A stretch of DNA of 42,991 nt, taken from assembly GCA_021768085.1 (NCBI GenBank), contig JAETOJ010000023.1:1-42991 (forward strand), read 5' to 3'. This document shows positions 22,338 to 30,953 of the stretch, one piece after another. Under the pieces are notes generated by a model that did no database searches, was not told where the DNA came from, and was given only the letters and a program-made list of their open reading frames with translations. A program made the translations under genes and the position numbers. The stretch comes from Bacillota bacterium (lineage in GTDB: Bacteria > Bacillota > Clostridia > Oscillospirales > Oscillospiraceae). The first letter of the stretch is position 1; every line of letters starts with the position of its first letter.

Positions 22338-23815
22338 GCCCAGCAAAGTGCATCATGATCCAGGGCACCATGTCCGGGGCGGGCAAAAGCCTGCTGTGCG
22401 CCGCCCTGTGCCGGATCTTCGCCCAGGACGGATACCGGGTGGCCCCCTTCAAGAGCCAGAATATGGCGCTGAACAGCCACGTCACCCGGGACGGGCTGGA
22501 GATGGGCCGGGCCCAGGCGGTGCAGGCCCAGGCGGCGGGGGTGGAGCCGGATGTGCGGATGAATCCGGTGCTGCTCAAGCCCAGCAGCGACACGGGCAGC
22601 CAGGTCATCGTCCTGGGCGAGGTGCGGGGGCAGATGTCGGCGGCGGAGTATTTCCGCTATAAAAAGCAGCTGTTCCCCGAAGTGCTGGCGGCCTACGACA
22701 GCCTTGCCGCCGAGAACGACATCATCGTCATTGAGGGGGCGGGCAGCCCCGCGGAGATCAACCTCCGGGCGGACGATATCGTCAACATGGGGCTGGCCCT
22801 GCGGCTAAACGCGCCGGTGCTGCTGGCGGGGGACATCGACCGGGGGGGCGTGTTCGCCCAGCTCTACGGCACCGTGGCCCTGCTCCAGCCCCAGGAGCAG
22901 GCGCGGATCAAAGGGCTGATCATCAACAAGTTCCGGGGGGATCCGGAGATCCTGCGCCCCGGCCTGTCCATGCTGGAGGAAAAGACGGGCAAACGGGTCT
23001 TAGGCGTGGTGCCCTACCTCAAGGTGGACGTGGACGACGAGGACTCCCTGGCCCCCTGTCTGGAGCGGGAGACAGCCCACAAGCCCCTGGACGCGGCGGT
23101 GGTGCGCCTGCCCCGGATCTCCAACTTCACCGACTTCACCCCCCTGGAGGAGCACCCCCAGATCGGGGTGCGCTACGTGGACGACCCCCGGAAGCTGGGC
23201 CTGCCCGATCTGGTGATCCTGCCGGGGACAAAGAGCACGGTGGGCGACCTGCTCTGGCTGCGGCAGAGCGGGCTGGAGGCCGCCATTTTAAAATTGGCCG
23301 CGGCGGGCACGCCGATACTGGGGGTGTGCGGCGGCTACCAGATGCTGGGCAAGACCGTCCACGACCCGGAAGGAGTAGAGCACGGCGCGGGAGGCAGCGT
23401 CCGGGGGATGGGCCTGCTGCCGGTGGAGACCACCTTCCTGCCCGAGAAGTCCCGCACCCGGGTGGGGGCTCAGGTGGTGTCCGGTCCGCTGGCGGGGGCC
23501 AATCTGGAGGGATACGAGATCCACATGGGGCGCACTCAGGTGCGGGGGGAGCCCTTCTGCCGCCTGGAGGACGGCCGGGAGGACGGCTGCGCCCGGGACA
23601 ACGTGTGGGGCACCTACCTCCACGGGCTGTTCGACAGCGGGGAGCTGACCCAGAAGCTGGCGGCGCTGCTGTGTGAGCGCCGGGGGCTGCCGGTGGAGCG
23701 CGCCCGGGCGGTGTCCCACGCCGCCTATCAGCAGGCCCAGCTCGACCTGCTGGCGGACGGGGTGCGGCAGGCCCTCGAGCTGAGGGAACTCTATGGAATG
23801 ATGGGGATGAATTAA
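22334..23815 (+). CDS. cbiP: Adenosylcobyric acid synthase
   Basis: A 493-residue enzyme that amidates the b, d, e and g side chains using glutamine and ATP. The N-terminal synthetase domain starts IMIQGTMSGAGKS with its P-loop, followed by FKSQNMALNS and EGAGSPAEINL. The glutaminase domain has LPGTKSTVGDL, the catalytic Cys332 (GVCGGYQMLG) and the late GTYLHGLFD motif. Length and domain order are standard for CbiP/CobQ. It overlaps cobD by four bases and directly abuts cbiC. Confidence 0.93.
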   Translation: MSPAKCIMIQGTMSGAGKSLLCAALCRIFAQDGYRVAPFKSQNMALNSHVTRDGLEMGRAQAVQAQAAGVEPDVRMNPVLLKPSSDTGSQVIVLGEVRGQMSAAEYFRYKKQLFPEVLAAYDSLAAENDIIVIEGAGSPAEINLRADDIVNMGLALRLNAPVLLAGDIDRGGVFAQLYGTVALLQPQEQARIKGLIINKFRGDPEILRPGLSMLEEKTGKRVLGVVPYLKVDVDDEDSLAPCLERETAHKPLDAAVVRLPRISNFTDFTPLEEHPQIGVRYVDDPRKLGLPDLVILPGTKSTVGDLLWLRQSGLEAAILKLAAAGTPILGVCGGYQMLGKTVHDPEGVEHGAGGSVRGMGLLPVETTFLPEKSRTRVGAQVVSGPLAGANLEGYEIHMGRTQVRGEPFCRLEDGREDGCARDNVWGTYLHGLFDSGELTQKLAALLCERRGLPVERARAVSHAAYQQAQLDLLADGVRQALELRELYGMMGMN

Positions 23816-24499
23816 ATGGAACAGGAATTGACCTATCAGAGGCCCTCGGACATCGAGGGGGAAAGTATGCGCATCATCGCCGCGGAGCTGGCCCAGATGG
23901 GGATCGTCCTGCCGGCTGACCGGGAGCCGGTGGTAAAGCGGGTGATCCACACCACGGCGGACTTTGACTACGCCCACAGCCTGCGCTTCACCCACGGCGC
24001 GGTGGAGGCGGCGGTGAAGGCCCTCCGGGCGGGGGCGTCCATTGTGACGGACACCAACATGGCCAAAGCGGGGGTGAGCAAGACCGCGCTGGCCAAGCTG
24101 GGGGGCGAGGCGTACTGCTTCATGGCGGATCCGGAGGTGGCCCGGGAGGCTAAAAGCCGGGGCGTCACCCGGGCGGCGGTGTGCATGGAGAAGGCGGCGG
24201 CGGAGTACCCCGGCGCGGCTCTGGCGGTGGGCAACGCCCCCACGGCCCTGCTGAAGCTGTGCCAGCTGATGGAGGGCGGGCTGCGCCCCGCCTTTGTGGT
24301 GGCGGTGCCGGTGGGGTTTGTCAACGTGGTGGAGAGCAAGGAGCGGATGGTGGCGGCCTGCGAGCGGTACGGCGTGCCCTGCATCGCGGCCATGGGCCGC
24401 AAGGGGGGCAGCAACGTGGCCGCCGCCATCTGCAACGCCCTGCTGTACGCCGCCCTGGACGCCACCGATCCCGCGGGGCGGCAGGAAAAGCTGTCATGA
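23816..24499 (+). CDS. cbiC: Cobalt-precorrin-8 methylmutase
   Basis: A 227-residue enzyme that moves a methyl group from C11 to C12, forming cobyrinic acid. His45 in VIHTTADFDYA corresponds to the catalytic histidine of the family. TDTNMAKAGVSK, AVGNAPTAL and GFVNVVESKE follow in the expected order. It starts one base after the cbiP stop and overlaps cobA by four bases. Confidence 0.93.
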   Translation: MEQELTYQRPSDIEGESMRIIAAELAQMGIVLPADREPVVKRVIHTTADFDYAHSLRFTHGAVEAAVKALRAGASIVTDTNMAKAGVSKTALAKLGGEAYCFMADPEVAREAKSRGVTRAAVCMEKAAAEYPGAALAVGNAPTALLKLCQLMEGGLRPAFVVAVPVGFVNVVESKERMVAACERYGVPCIAAMGRKGGSNVAAAICNALLYAALDATDPAGRQEKLS

Positions 24500-25014
24500 G
24501 CGGGGAGCGGGGCCTGATCCACCTCTACTGGGGGGAGGGCAAGGGCAAAACCACCGCCGCCATGGGGCTGGCCCTGCGCTCCCTGGGGGCGGGGCGGCGG
24601 GTGGTGATCGTCCAGTTCCTCAAGGGCGGACACAGCGGGGAGATCCCCCTGCTCCAGGCCCTGGGGGCCCAGGTGCTTCGGGGCAAGGCGGGGACGAAGT
24701 TCTCCACCCGGATGGATGAGGGGGAGCGGGCGGAAACCCGGGCCCTCCACACCCAGCACCTGCGGCAGGCGCTGGAGCTGGACGCGGAGCTGCTGGTGCT
24801 GGACGAGGCGTGCGCCGCCCTGGAGAAGGGACTGGTGGACGAGGCGTTGCTCCGCCGGGCGGTGCTGGAAAAGCCGTCTGGGCAGGAGCTGGTGCTCACA
24901 GGGCGGCGCCCGGCGGACTGGATGCTGGACGCGGCGGACTACAGCACCGAGATGCGTTGCCACCGGCACCCCTTTGCCCAGGGGATCCCCGCCCGGGAGG
25001 GCGTGGAGTTCTGA
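24496..25014 (+). CDS. cobA: Cob(I)yrinic acid a,c-diamide adenosyltransferase
   Basis: A 172-residue CobA/CobO/BtuR-type enzyme that adds the adenosyl group to cob(I)alamin or its precursors. The P-loop WGEGKGKTT is at residues 12-20, followed by VVIVQFLKGG and LLVLDEACAAL. The C-terminal LTGRRPADWMLDAADYSTEM is standard for the family. It is the last gene of the operon, followed by a strong terminator. Confidence 0.92.
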   Translation: MSGERGLIHLYWGEGKGKTTAAMGLALRSLGAGRRVVIVQFLKGGHSGEIPLLQALGAQVLRGKAGTKFSTRMDEGERAETRALHTQHLRQALELDAELLVLDEACAALEKGLVDEALLRRAVLEKPSGQELVLTGRRPADWMLDAADYSTEMRCHRHPFAQGIPAREGVEF

Positions 25015-25031
25015 TCAGCAAACAAAACGTC

Positions 25032-25071
25032 AAAAGCCGGCGGCGGGACGTCCATCCCGCCGCCGGCTTTT
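25032..25071. terminator. Bidirectional terminator between convergent operons
   Basis: A perfect 17-base stem (AAAAGCCGGCGGCGGGA and complement) with a 6-base loop lies between cobA and the convergent CmpB gene and offers A/T runs for both strands. Confidence 0.92.
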
Positions 25072-25083
25072 CGCTGGCAGGCC

Positions 25084-25821
25084 CTATTCCCCCTGCTTAA
25101 ACACCATAGCGGGGATCTTTTCGTCAATGTACTCGTCCGGATACACCCGGTCAAAGAACTCGCCGATGAAGGTCTGGGGGGGCATTCCCTGATCCCGCAT
25201 GGCCCGGCGGCCCATGGCCCCGTAGGACAGCACCAGATCCACGATCATCAGCGCCAGGGCAATGCAGAACACCGGCTGGCCAATCTTGTAGGGGATCTTC
25301 TCGATCCACTTGGAGATGAAGGGATACACCAGCTTCATCAGCACCATGCCCCCCAGCCCCCAGAAGATCATGAACAGGAGGGTGGTTCGGCCGTTGATAT
25401 TGGTGGGGACGTTGGAGTAGTCCCAGATGGTGGAGCCGAAGATCTTCTCCGCGATCAGACTGGTGGCGTACTCGGTGCACCCGCCGATGAGGGCCGACCA
25501 GGCCCAGGTTTTCAGCCAGGATCGCTTTTCCGCGTTCCGGCCCAGGAAGATCACGAAGATGCTGATACCCAGGCCATAGATAGGGCTGAAGGGGCCGTAG
25601 AAAATCCCCTGCCGGTTCACCCGCTCGTGGAAGCGGATAAACCATAGGATCTCCTCGTAATAGGTGCCGATGATACAGCCCAGGACGAAAAACACGAAGA
25701 TTTTCACAAAGCACCAACCCTGGGCAAAGACCTTCTCCTGCGGGGCGGGGGACGGCGCGGGGGCGGCCTTGGCCGCCTGCTCCTGCTTCTGCTCCTGTTC
25801 TTGCGCTTGCTTGTCACTCAT
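25084..25821 (-). CDS. CmpB-type (ABC_trans_CmpB/DUF1113) membrane protein
   Basis: A 245-residue multi-pass membrane protein of the family annotated as 'putative ABC transporter permease' (PF06541). An Ala/Gln/Glu-rich cytoplasmic head (~residues 1-30) is followed by about six hydrophobic segments. Family motifs are FGPFSPIYGLG-like FYGPFSPIYGLG and IWDYSNVPTNINGR. The start at 25821 is chosen for GGAGGA eight bases upstream rather than the longer frame. It overlaps the hydrolase gene by eight bases. Biochemical function of the family is unclear; a second member is encoded at 28234-28779. Confidence 0.8.
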   Translation of the reverse strand: MSDKQAQEQEQKQEQAAKAAPAPSPAPQEKVFAQGWCFVKIFVFFVLGCIIGTYYEEILWFIRFHERVNRQGIFYGPFSPIYGLGISIFVIFLGRNAEKRSWLKTWAWSALIGGCTEYATSLIAEKIFGSTIWDYSNVPTNINGRTTLLFMIFWGLGGMVLMKLVYPFISKWIEKIPYKIGQPVFCIALALMIVDLVLSYGAMGRRAMRDQGMPPQTFIGEFFDRVYPDEYIDEKIPAMVFKQGE

Positions 25822-27706
25822 GGGAACTTCCTCCGTTCTCACTTTTTTGTGCCGGGACGTTTTGCTTTCTCCGCCTCCACACCAGCCGCAGGATCACCAC
25901 CAGCAGGATCACAACGGCCAGCAGCAGCACGATGACAGCGCCCAGCGCGATATTCAGCGCGTAAGAGGCGACGAAGCCGCTGTCCTCGATCTCAAAGACG
26001 GCGCTGGGGTGCACCTGGGATCGCTCCAGGGCCTGGACGGACGGGGTCACCTGCTCCCGAGCCGGCACGCGGATCAGCCCACCGTCGTCCCAGTCCGCCC
26101 AAAATTCCATGGGCAGGGTGAGCTCATAGGTTCCGCCGCTGTCCAGCTCGTAGAGCTGGTAGGCGTAGTGGAGGGAGCCCGCGGCGTACTCCACCACCTT
26201 GACCCGCTCCCCACCCTTTCCGGCAGACAGGGCCAGAGTGTAGGTGCGGCTGGAGGGAACGGTGATCATCAATGTCCTGCCCAGGCTGGCCGCGCAGACG
26301 GTGTCCACCGGCTGGCGATCCTCGTCCAGCAGGGCGTAGTCCACCCGGCTGTCCAGGAAGATCCGGCGGTAGGCGGTATCCGTCACGAACAGGTCGGCGG
26401 GGTCGCTCTGGGACATCATCCAGGAGATGTAGACCTCCGGGCAGTGCTCATAGAACAGCTGCATCATCAGGTTCAGGTCGTTCCAGCTGCTGGGCCGCAG
26501 GCCCAGCTCCTCCATGGCCAGATCGTAGAGGAACACCGACAGCAGGGTATCCGCCTTGGGGGCCTCCCCCAGCAGCATGGCATCCGCCTCCCCGTTCCGG
26601 CTCAGCGCCCCGCACAGGGAGCGCAGCAGCTGGAAGGCGCTGGAACGGTTCACCCACGCCTCCTGGATCACGCCCTCCAGCGCCTCCTGATAGCTCCCGG
26701 CGGTGCTGGCCATGTCGTAGATGAGCTGATAGAGCTTCTGGATGAACCAGTTGGCCTCCGGGTTGTTGCTGTAGGGCGTGCCGGTGATGGCCCGGTAGAT
26801 CTCCGCCACCGGCTCCCGCCGGAGGCTGTAGTCCGGGGTGGTCTCCTGGGCGGGGAGGTGGAAGGTGGTGCCCAGCTTGCCGTAGCCCCACTCCTGGAAG
26901 GGGATGGAGGGCACCGGGTCGAACATCCCAACCACATTATAAATGCTGCCGTAGTCCCCGTCCAGATCAAAATCGCCGCGCTCCAGCCGGATGTTGTTGG
27001 GGGTGGCGAAGGTGTAGACGTACAGATCCTCGCTATCCACCTGCTCCGCCGTCAGGGCCAGGGCCGCCGCCATGTTGCTCACCGCCGCCGCCCGGCTGTA
27101 GCCCCCCATCCAGATCTTGAACCGTCCGCCGCCGGCGTGCTGGTCCACATAGTCAAACACCCGCTCAAACACGGTGAAGGCGGCGCTGAAAAAGCCCTGG
27201 TGCACCACGTCGTCCCCAAAGGAGAAATTGCTCAGCCACTCGTCCTCATAGCCCCCGCCGCTCACCGCCACCGCCACCAGCAGGAACTCCCCCTCCTGGT
27301 CCCGGAGGGACTTGGAGGCCATGAGGGTGGCGATGGTGTCGGCGCGGGGCTCCTGGTCGAACTGGTGGCTCACCATGTCGCCGAAACCCGCCTGGCCCAG
27401 ATAGTCCCGGATGTACGCGTCCTTCCGATCCAGCTCCAGATCGGCGGCCCGGAAGGCGGACACCGCCAGCCCCAGGGTGCACTGGGCCAGGGGGTGCTGG
27501 TAGTCGGTGGCAGGTATGGCAAAGTAGTCGTCCCGGTAGGGGAACTGGTAGGACAGCTCCCGCCCTGGATAGGCGGGGGAATCAAATTTCCCGGTGAGCC
27601 AGGCCACGTCCGGATCGGCGGCCCGGGCGGGGGAAACCGCCCCCCACAGCAGAACCGCCGCCAGCAGGGCGCAGCCCAGACGGAGGGGCAGGATGTGCCA
27701 CTTCAA
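25814..27706 (-). CDS. Membrane-anchored extracellular alpha/beta-hydrolase (lipase class 3-like)
   Basis: A 630-residue protein with an N-terminal signal peptide (residues ~1-29, ending ARA) and a C-terminal membrane helix near 590-612 with a basic tail, so the catalytic part lies outside the cell. GGYSRAAAVS at 201-210 has the nucleophile-elbow pattern with Ser204, as in Mbeg1/lipase-3-like proteins. PNNIR and a GMFDPVPSIPF segment follow, where the acid and histidine should lie. No ATG fits; TTG 27706 with AGGGGGTGAGG upstream is chosen, five bases from the previous gene. Substrate unknown; lipid or glycan ester is inferred. Confidence 0.75.
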   Translation of the reverse strand: MKWHILPLRLGCALLAAVLLWGAVSPARAADPDVAWLTGKFDSPAYPGRELSYQFPYRDDYFAIPATDYQHPLAQCTLGLAVSAFRAADLELDRKDAYIRDYLGQAGFGDMVSHQFDQEPRADTIATLMASKSLRDQEGEFLLVAVAVSGGGYEDEWLSNFSFGDDVVHQGFFSAAFTVFERVFDYVDQHAGGGRFKIWMGGYSRAAAVSNMAAALALTAEQVDSEDLYVYTFATPNNIRLERGDFDLDGDYGSIYNVVGMFDPVPSIPFQEWGYGKLGTTFHLPAQETTPDYSLRREPVAEIYRAITGTPYSNNPEANWFIQKLYQLIYDMASTAGSYQEALEGVIQEAWVNRSSAFQLLRSLCGALSRNGEADAMLLGEAPKADTLLSVFLYDLAMEELGLRPSSWNDLNLMMQLFYEHCPEVYISWMMSQSDPADLFVTDTAYRRIFLDSRVDYALLDEDRQPVDTVCAASLGRTLMITVPSSRTYTLALSAGKGGERVKVVEYAAGSLHYAYQLYELDSGGTYELTLPMEFWADWDDGGLIRVPAREQVTPSVQALERSQVHPSAVFEIEDSGFVASYALNIALGAVIVLLLAVVILLVVILRLVWRRRKQNVPAQKSENGGSSHE

Positions 27707-27711
27707 GCGCC

Positions 27712-28215
27712 TCACCCCCTCTGCGCCACCCGGGAGCCCTGGTACTCCGAGCCGCCCAGCCCCAGGATCAGGGTAAACAGCGGGGGAAACAGGATCATGC
27801 CCAGGGAGAACAGCGGCCCCCGGCCAAAGGCCCGGGCCAGGTTCCAGCGGCCCGCCATGTGAACCAGAAATCCCGCCATGCCCACCACGACGGAGGCGCC
27901 GTCCACCACCATGTTCTGGCCCGAGAAATGGCCCAGGGCGGTGGAGGCGATGAGGAGCATGGCACTCACCCAGAACCACAGGGGCCGCCAAGAGATCTGG
28001 TAACGGACATAATTGCTGTATACCGGGATCAGGCTTTTCCAGCCCCCCTGCCCGGCCTTCTTAAAGACACGCCAGCAGGCCACTACCTCCAGGATGTAGC
28101 ACATCACAAAGAACATGGCCAGCGCGCCCAAGATCGCGCTCACCACCACCACCGCCAGCTCGGCGGTGATCAGCACATCGCCGGCCTGCCGCAGCAGATC
28201 CAACACAAACGCCAT
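27712..28215 (-). CDS. DUF5684-like membrane protein
   Basis: A 167-residue membrane protein with about four hydrophobic segments. The conserved block VFKKAGQGGWKSLIPVYSNYV between the first and second segments is typical of DUF5684/signal-peptidase-associated small membrane proteins; function is unknown. AGGAGG precedes the ATG at 28215 by eight bases. It is a middle gene of the six-gene minus-strand operon. Confidence 0.75.
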   Translation of the reverse strand: MAFVLDLLRQAGDVLITAELAVVVVSAILGALAMFFVMCYILEVVACWRVFKKAGQGGWKSLIPVYSNYVRYQISWRPLWFWVSAMLLIASTALGHFSGQNMVVDGASVVVGMAGFLVHMAGRWNLARAFGRGPLFSLGMILFPPLFTLILGLGGSEYQGSRVAQRG

Positions 28216-28233
28216 GAGCAATCCCTCCTGTTT

Positions 28234-28779
28234 TTATGTTCGGAAAAAGGTGTCGTAAAGGGTGCTGACGATCATATCCAGTATGCACACCGCCGCCGGG
28301 ATCACGGCGGTGAGGGCCAGGGTCTTGGGCTTGACCCGGTCGGCGTACCACTCCAGCAGGGGGCGGAGCACATACTGGAGAAACAGCCCGGACAGGGCGA
28401 AGAACAGCACCGAACGGGCGCAGACGTAGCCGTCGATGTTGCCCCAGTTCCAGATCTCCACGTTGTAATCCCAGGAGCGGATATGGAAGCAGCGGTCGAA
28501 CACCAGTCCCGTGACATACTCCAGCACGCCGCACACCAGCCCCGACGCCAGAAACACCAGCCAGGGCCTGTTCCGCAGCCGCTTGGTGGTCACCGCGATA
28601 AACACCGCCCCGAAGCCGTAGATCTGGATCCAGGGGCCGAAGGTGCTCCCCCGCTTGATCAGGTGCCCCAGGTCGATGAGGTAAAACAGCTCCTCATAGA
28701 GGAAGCCGATCACGCCCCCTACCACAAACAGCAGCAGAAGAAGGTACAGCTCCCGTTTTTTGTCCGAAGTACGCTCCAT
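28234..28779 (-). CDS. Second CmpB-type membrane protein
   Basis: A 181-residue relative of the protein at 25084-25821, without the Ala/Gln-rich head. FGPWIQIYGFG matches the FGPFSPIYGLG motif of that protein, and SWDYNVEIWNWGNIDG matches its WDYSNVPTNINGR. About five hydrophobic segments. It lies 18 bases before the DUF5684 gene; AGGAGGG precedes its ATG. The presence of two diverged paralogues in one operon suggests a heteromeric or specialised pair. Confidence 0.78.
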   Translation of the reverse strand: MERTSDKKRELYLLLLLFVVGGVIGFLYEELFYLIDLGHLIKRGSTFGPWIQIYGFGAVFIAVTTKRLRNRPWLVFLASGLVCGVLEYVTGLVFDRCFHIRSWDYNVEIWNWGNIDGYVCARSVLFFALSGLFLQYVLRPLLEWYADRVKPKTLALTAVIPAAVCILDMIVSTLYDTFFRT

Positions 28780-28821
28780 TCGCGTCCCTCCTCAGTCACT
28801 TGAACAGTTTCTTGGCGGGCC

Positions 28822-29739
28822 TCAGCCCTCGGTGTGGGCCAGCAGATAATCCCGCCACAGAGCGTAGCCCTCCGGCCGAAAATGGGCGCCGTCGGTGGTG
28901 ATATCCTCCCGCAGCTGCCCGGTCTCATCCAGCAGCTCCGGCGGGGCGGCCAGCAGGGTCACGTCCTTGTCCGCGCACAGCTTTGCCAGCGCCGCGTTGT
29001 AGTCGGACACGGCCTGGTTGGTGATGTAGTAGGGGGCGCCACTGGCCCGGCACCGGGCATCGTTCACCGGGATGATGAGCTGGACGTAGATCCGGGCGTC
29101 GGGCTGGCGCTTGGCCACGGCGTCGATGACCCGGCCGTAGGTCTCCGCGTATCCGGCGGGGTTAAAATAGCCCAGCTCGTTCAGCCCAAGAGAAAGGTAG
29201 ACCTTGGTATAGCTCCCTCTGCCCAGGGCCTCCAGGACGGACACCCGGTTCTCCCCCTGGCGGATCACGGTCTGGTTCTGATCCACCTTGTAGACGGACA
29301 GGCCCGTCTGGCACAGAAAGGTGGCGACGTCGGCGATCCCGCCGTACAGCCGCAGGCCGTCGGTGCGGGAGTCGCCGATGAACACGGCGTCGGCGAGCCA
29401 CACGTCCGGATCCACCGACGGCCCCGGCGGGGATTCCTCCGGGGGCTGGGACAGGGGCGGGCCGGTCACCAGGGCGGGCCGGAGGGTGGGGGCAAAGGAT
29501 GGGATCGGGGACGGCGTGGGGGACGCCGTCTCCGCCGCCGGCAGTTGGCCGGAGGTCCCCCGGGAATTCTGGACGGTAAAGCGCCAGAGGATGGCGCCCA
29601 CGGCGATGAGGACGAGCATCAGGCTGACGCACAGCAGCGCCACAATAATCCGGATCAGCGGATCAGGCCGCCGCCTGCGGAGCCGGCGTCCGGGCCGGGA
29701 GGCCGGCTGGACGCCGGAACGGGAAGGTGACACGGTCAT
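28822..29739 (-). CDS. Membrane-anchored SGNH/GDSL hydrolase
   Basis: A 305-residue protein with a basic cytoplasmic head, one membrane helix (~29-51), a Pro/Ser/Thr-rich linker (~60-110) and an extracellular SGNH esterase domain. Catalytic landmarks are visible: Ser124 in IGDSRTDG, Asn187 in GLNELG and Asp283/His286 in TDGAHF. Such enzymes often remove acetyl or acyl groups from cell-wall polymers or lipids. It lies between the LURP-one-like gene and the CmpB gene in the same operon. Confidence 0.85.
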   Translation of the reverse strand: MTVSPSRSGVQPASRPGRRLRRRRPDPLIRIIVALLCVSLMLVLIAVGAILWRFTVQNSRGTSGQLPAAETASPTPSPIPSFAPTLRPALVTGPPLSQPPEESPPGPSVDPDVWLADAVFIGDSRTDGLRLYGGIADVATFLCQTGLSVYKVDQNQTVIRQGENRVSVLEALGRGSYTKVYLSLGLNELGYFNPAGYAETYGRVIDAVAKRQPDARIYVQLIIPVNDARCRASGAPYYITNQAVSDYNAALAKLCADKDVTLLAAPPELLDETGQLREDITTDGAHFRPEGYALWRDYLLAHTEG

Positions 29740-29768
29740 TCAACTCCTGTTCTGGAATGGGGCGGCGG

Positions 29769-30293
29769 TCAATCCTGCCTGTGGATTCGGGCGGCGTCGT
29801 CCGAGGCCTCCGCCACCAGCTGCCGATCCGCCATGATCTTGTCCAGCGCCACCAGCACCGCCACAATCAGATCCATCCGCTCCTCATCCACAACGTCCAC
29901 CTCGTAGGTGTCGTGGAGGGACAGCCATTTTCGGTGGGTCTGGGCCAGCAGCTCCCCCTGGTCGTCCGTCAGCTGATAGTCATGCTGTAACAGGTTGCCT
30001 GTCAGCTGCCAGCCCAGGGCCTCGATGTCCAGCACATCCTTAGTCAGATGAAGCAGCTCGGTGCGTAGCTCGATCTCGGTGCCGTCCACCAGCTGGATGG
30101 TGTGGACGTCGTGCATGGAGACCGGCTTGCGGGTGATGACGGCGATCTCCTCCCCCTCCCCGTCGGTGAGATAGGTGACGTTGTGGAGGGAGAACACCTT
30201 GCTGTGTACCTGATACACAAGGCCGCCCTCCTCGTCAGTGATGGAGATCTTGTTGTGAATGCTGGCGATTTTCGCTTTCATCTTCAATTTCAT
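29769..30293 (-). CDS. LURP-one-related (LOR/DUF567) protein
   Basis: A 174-residue protein of repeated beta hairpins (MKAKIASIHNKISITDEEG, VYQVHSKVFSLHNVTYLTD, HDTYEVDVVDEE), the Tubby-like/LOR pattern found in phospholipid-scramblase relatives. The C-terminus is a helix. It has no signal peptide. The start at 30293 follows AGGAGGAA at good spacing; the longer upstream frame is not supported. First gene of the envelope operon. Function in bacteria is not established. Confidence 0.8.
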   Translation of the reverse strand: MKLKMKAKIASIHNKISITDEEGGLVYQVHSKVFSLHNVTYLTDGEGEEIAVITRKPVSMHDVHTIQLVDGTEIELRTELLHLTKDVLDIEALGWQLTGNLLQHDYQLTDDQGELLAQTHRKWLSLHDTYEVDVVDEERMDLIVAVLVALDKIMADRQLVAEASDDAARIHRQD

Positions 30294-30375
30294 AGGGATT
30301 CCTCCTGTTTTTTCTTCTATCGTCAGGCGAGCGTGGGCAGGCCATGAACGCTGCGGAGGCGGGGCACGGCGGCTT

Positions 30376-30474
30376 AAATAAACATTCATTTCTGGCTTCG
30401 GTAAAAACAAACGCCTCATGAGCGCGGCGTTTTGAATAAATGTTTATTTCAGGCGTCGTTAAAAACGAACCGCC
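30376..30474. repeat. Imperfect direct repeat with nested inverted repeats
   Basis: Two copies of about 39 bases (30377-30415 and 30435-30474) share AATAAA...ATTTC.GGC.TCG.TAAAAAC.AA.CGCC. The first 15 bases of one copy (30376-30390) are also complementary to those of the other (30435-30449) with one mismatch, and a 7-base stem (30409-30415 with 30426-30432) nests inside. It lies upstream of the LURP-one gene, just outside the probable left end of the mobile element. Confidence 0.6.
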
Positions 30475-30479
30475 CCGGA

Positions 30480-30511
30480 GGGAGAGGTAACGTAAGGAAG
30501 TTACCTCTCCC
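30480..30511. terminator. Hairpin near the left end of the mobile element
   Basis: A perfect 12-base stem GGGAGAGGTAAC / GTTACCTCTCCC with loop GTAAGGAA. The base composition changes from GC-rich to AT-rich directly after it. It could be a terminator, a protein site or part of the insertion boundary. The loop sequence recurs in inverted orientation in the hairpin at the opposite end (40615-40657). Confidence 0.5.
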
Positions 30512-30578
30512 TTACTATTTGTAGACAGCCGAAAGTGATTGAATTGCGGGGAAATTTAACATATCGGGGGACTATATC

Positions 30579-30947
30579 GTGGAAAAGTCATTTTTTGAGC
30601 GCACGGGAGGAACTTACCGCCAAGAGGGCGATTACCGCATACCAAACCTGTCTGCTCCGGAACTCCCCGCCATTGGTGTATGGGGCCAGCGGCGGAGACG
30701 GTATCTGAAAGAACACCGTCAGGCCCTTTATACGGCGCTGCTGCTATCTGGCAAGCTGGCCGGCCACCTGTCCGAAATCGACACCCAGGCGGAAGCTATG
30801 TTTTTTCAGCTTGTGGATCGGATGGCAGAGCAGGAGGGTATCACCGAACAGCTTAAAGTCGAAAATCAGATGGAGTGGGTAGGCCGTATGAACAGTATTC
30901 GTTTTGCAGCAGAAGAAATCGTGAACACAGAAATCATATTTGCCTAA
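30579..30947 (+). CDS. tnpV: TnpV-like transposon-encoded protein
   Basis: A 122-residue protein of the TnpV family carried by Tn4451-like elements. It shows the family's GGTYRQEGDYRIPNL start, RRRRYLKEHRQALYTALLLSGKL and the C-terminal VENQMEWVGRMNSIRFAAEEIVNTE. GTG start at 30579. Function in the element is not established; Tn4451 transposes without it as far as I recall. It marks the left part of the element and is followed by a hairpin terminator. Confidence 0.88.
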   Translation: MEKSFFERTGGTYRQEGDYRIPNLSAPELPAIGVWGQRRRRYLKEHRQALYTALLLSGKLAGHLSEIDTQAEAMFFQLVDRMAEQEGITEQLKVENQMEWVGRMNSIRFAAEEIVNTEIIFA

Positions 30948-30953
30948 ATAAAC

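Noticed and set aside
25664-27862. 732-codon open frame on the plus strand
   Set aside because: It lies opposite the CmpB and alpha/beta-hydrolase genes, has a His/Gly/Val-rich composition typical of antisense frames in GC-rich DNA and has no domain resemblance.
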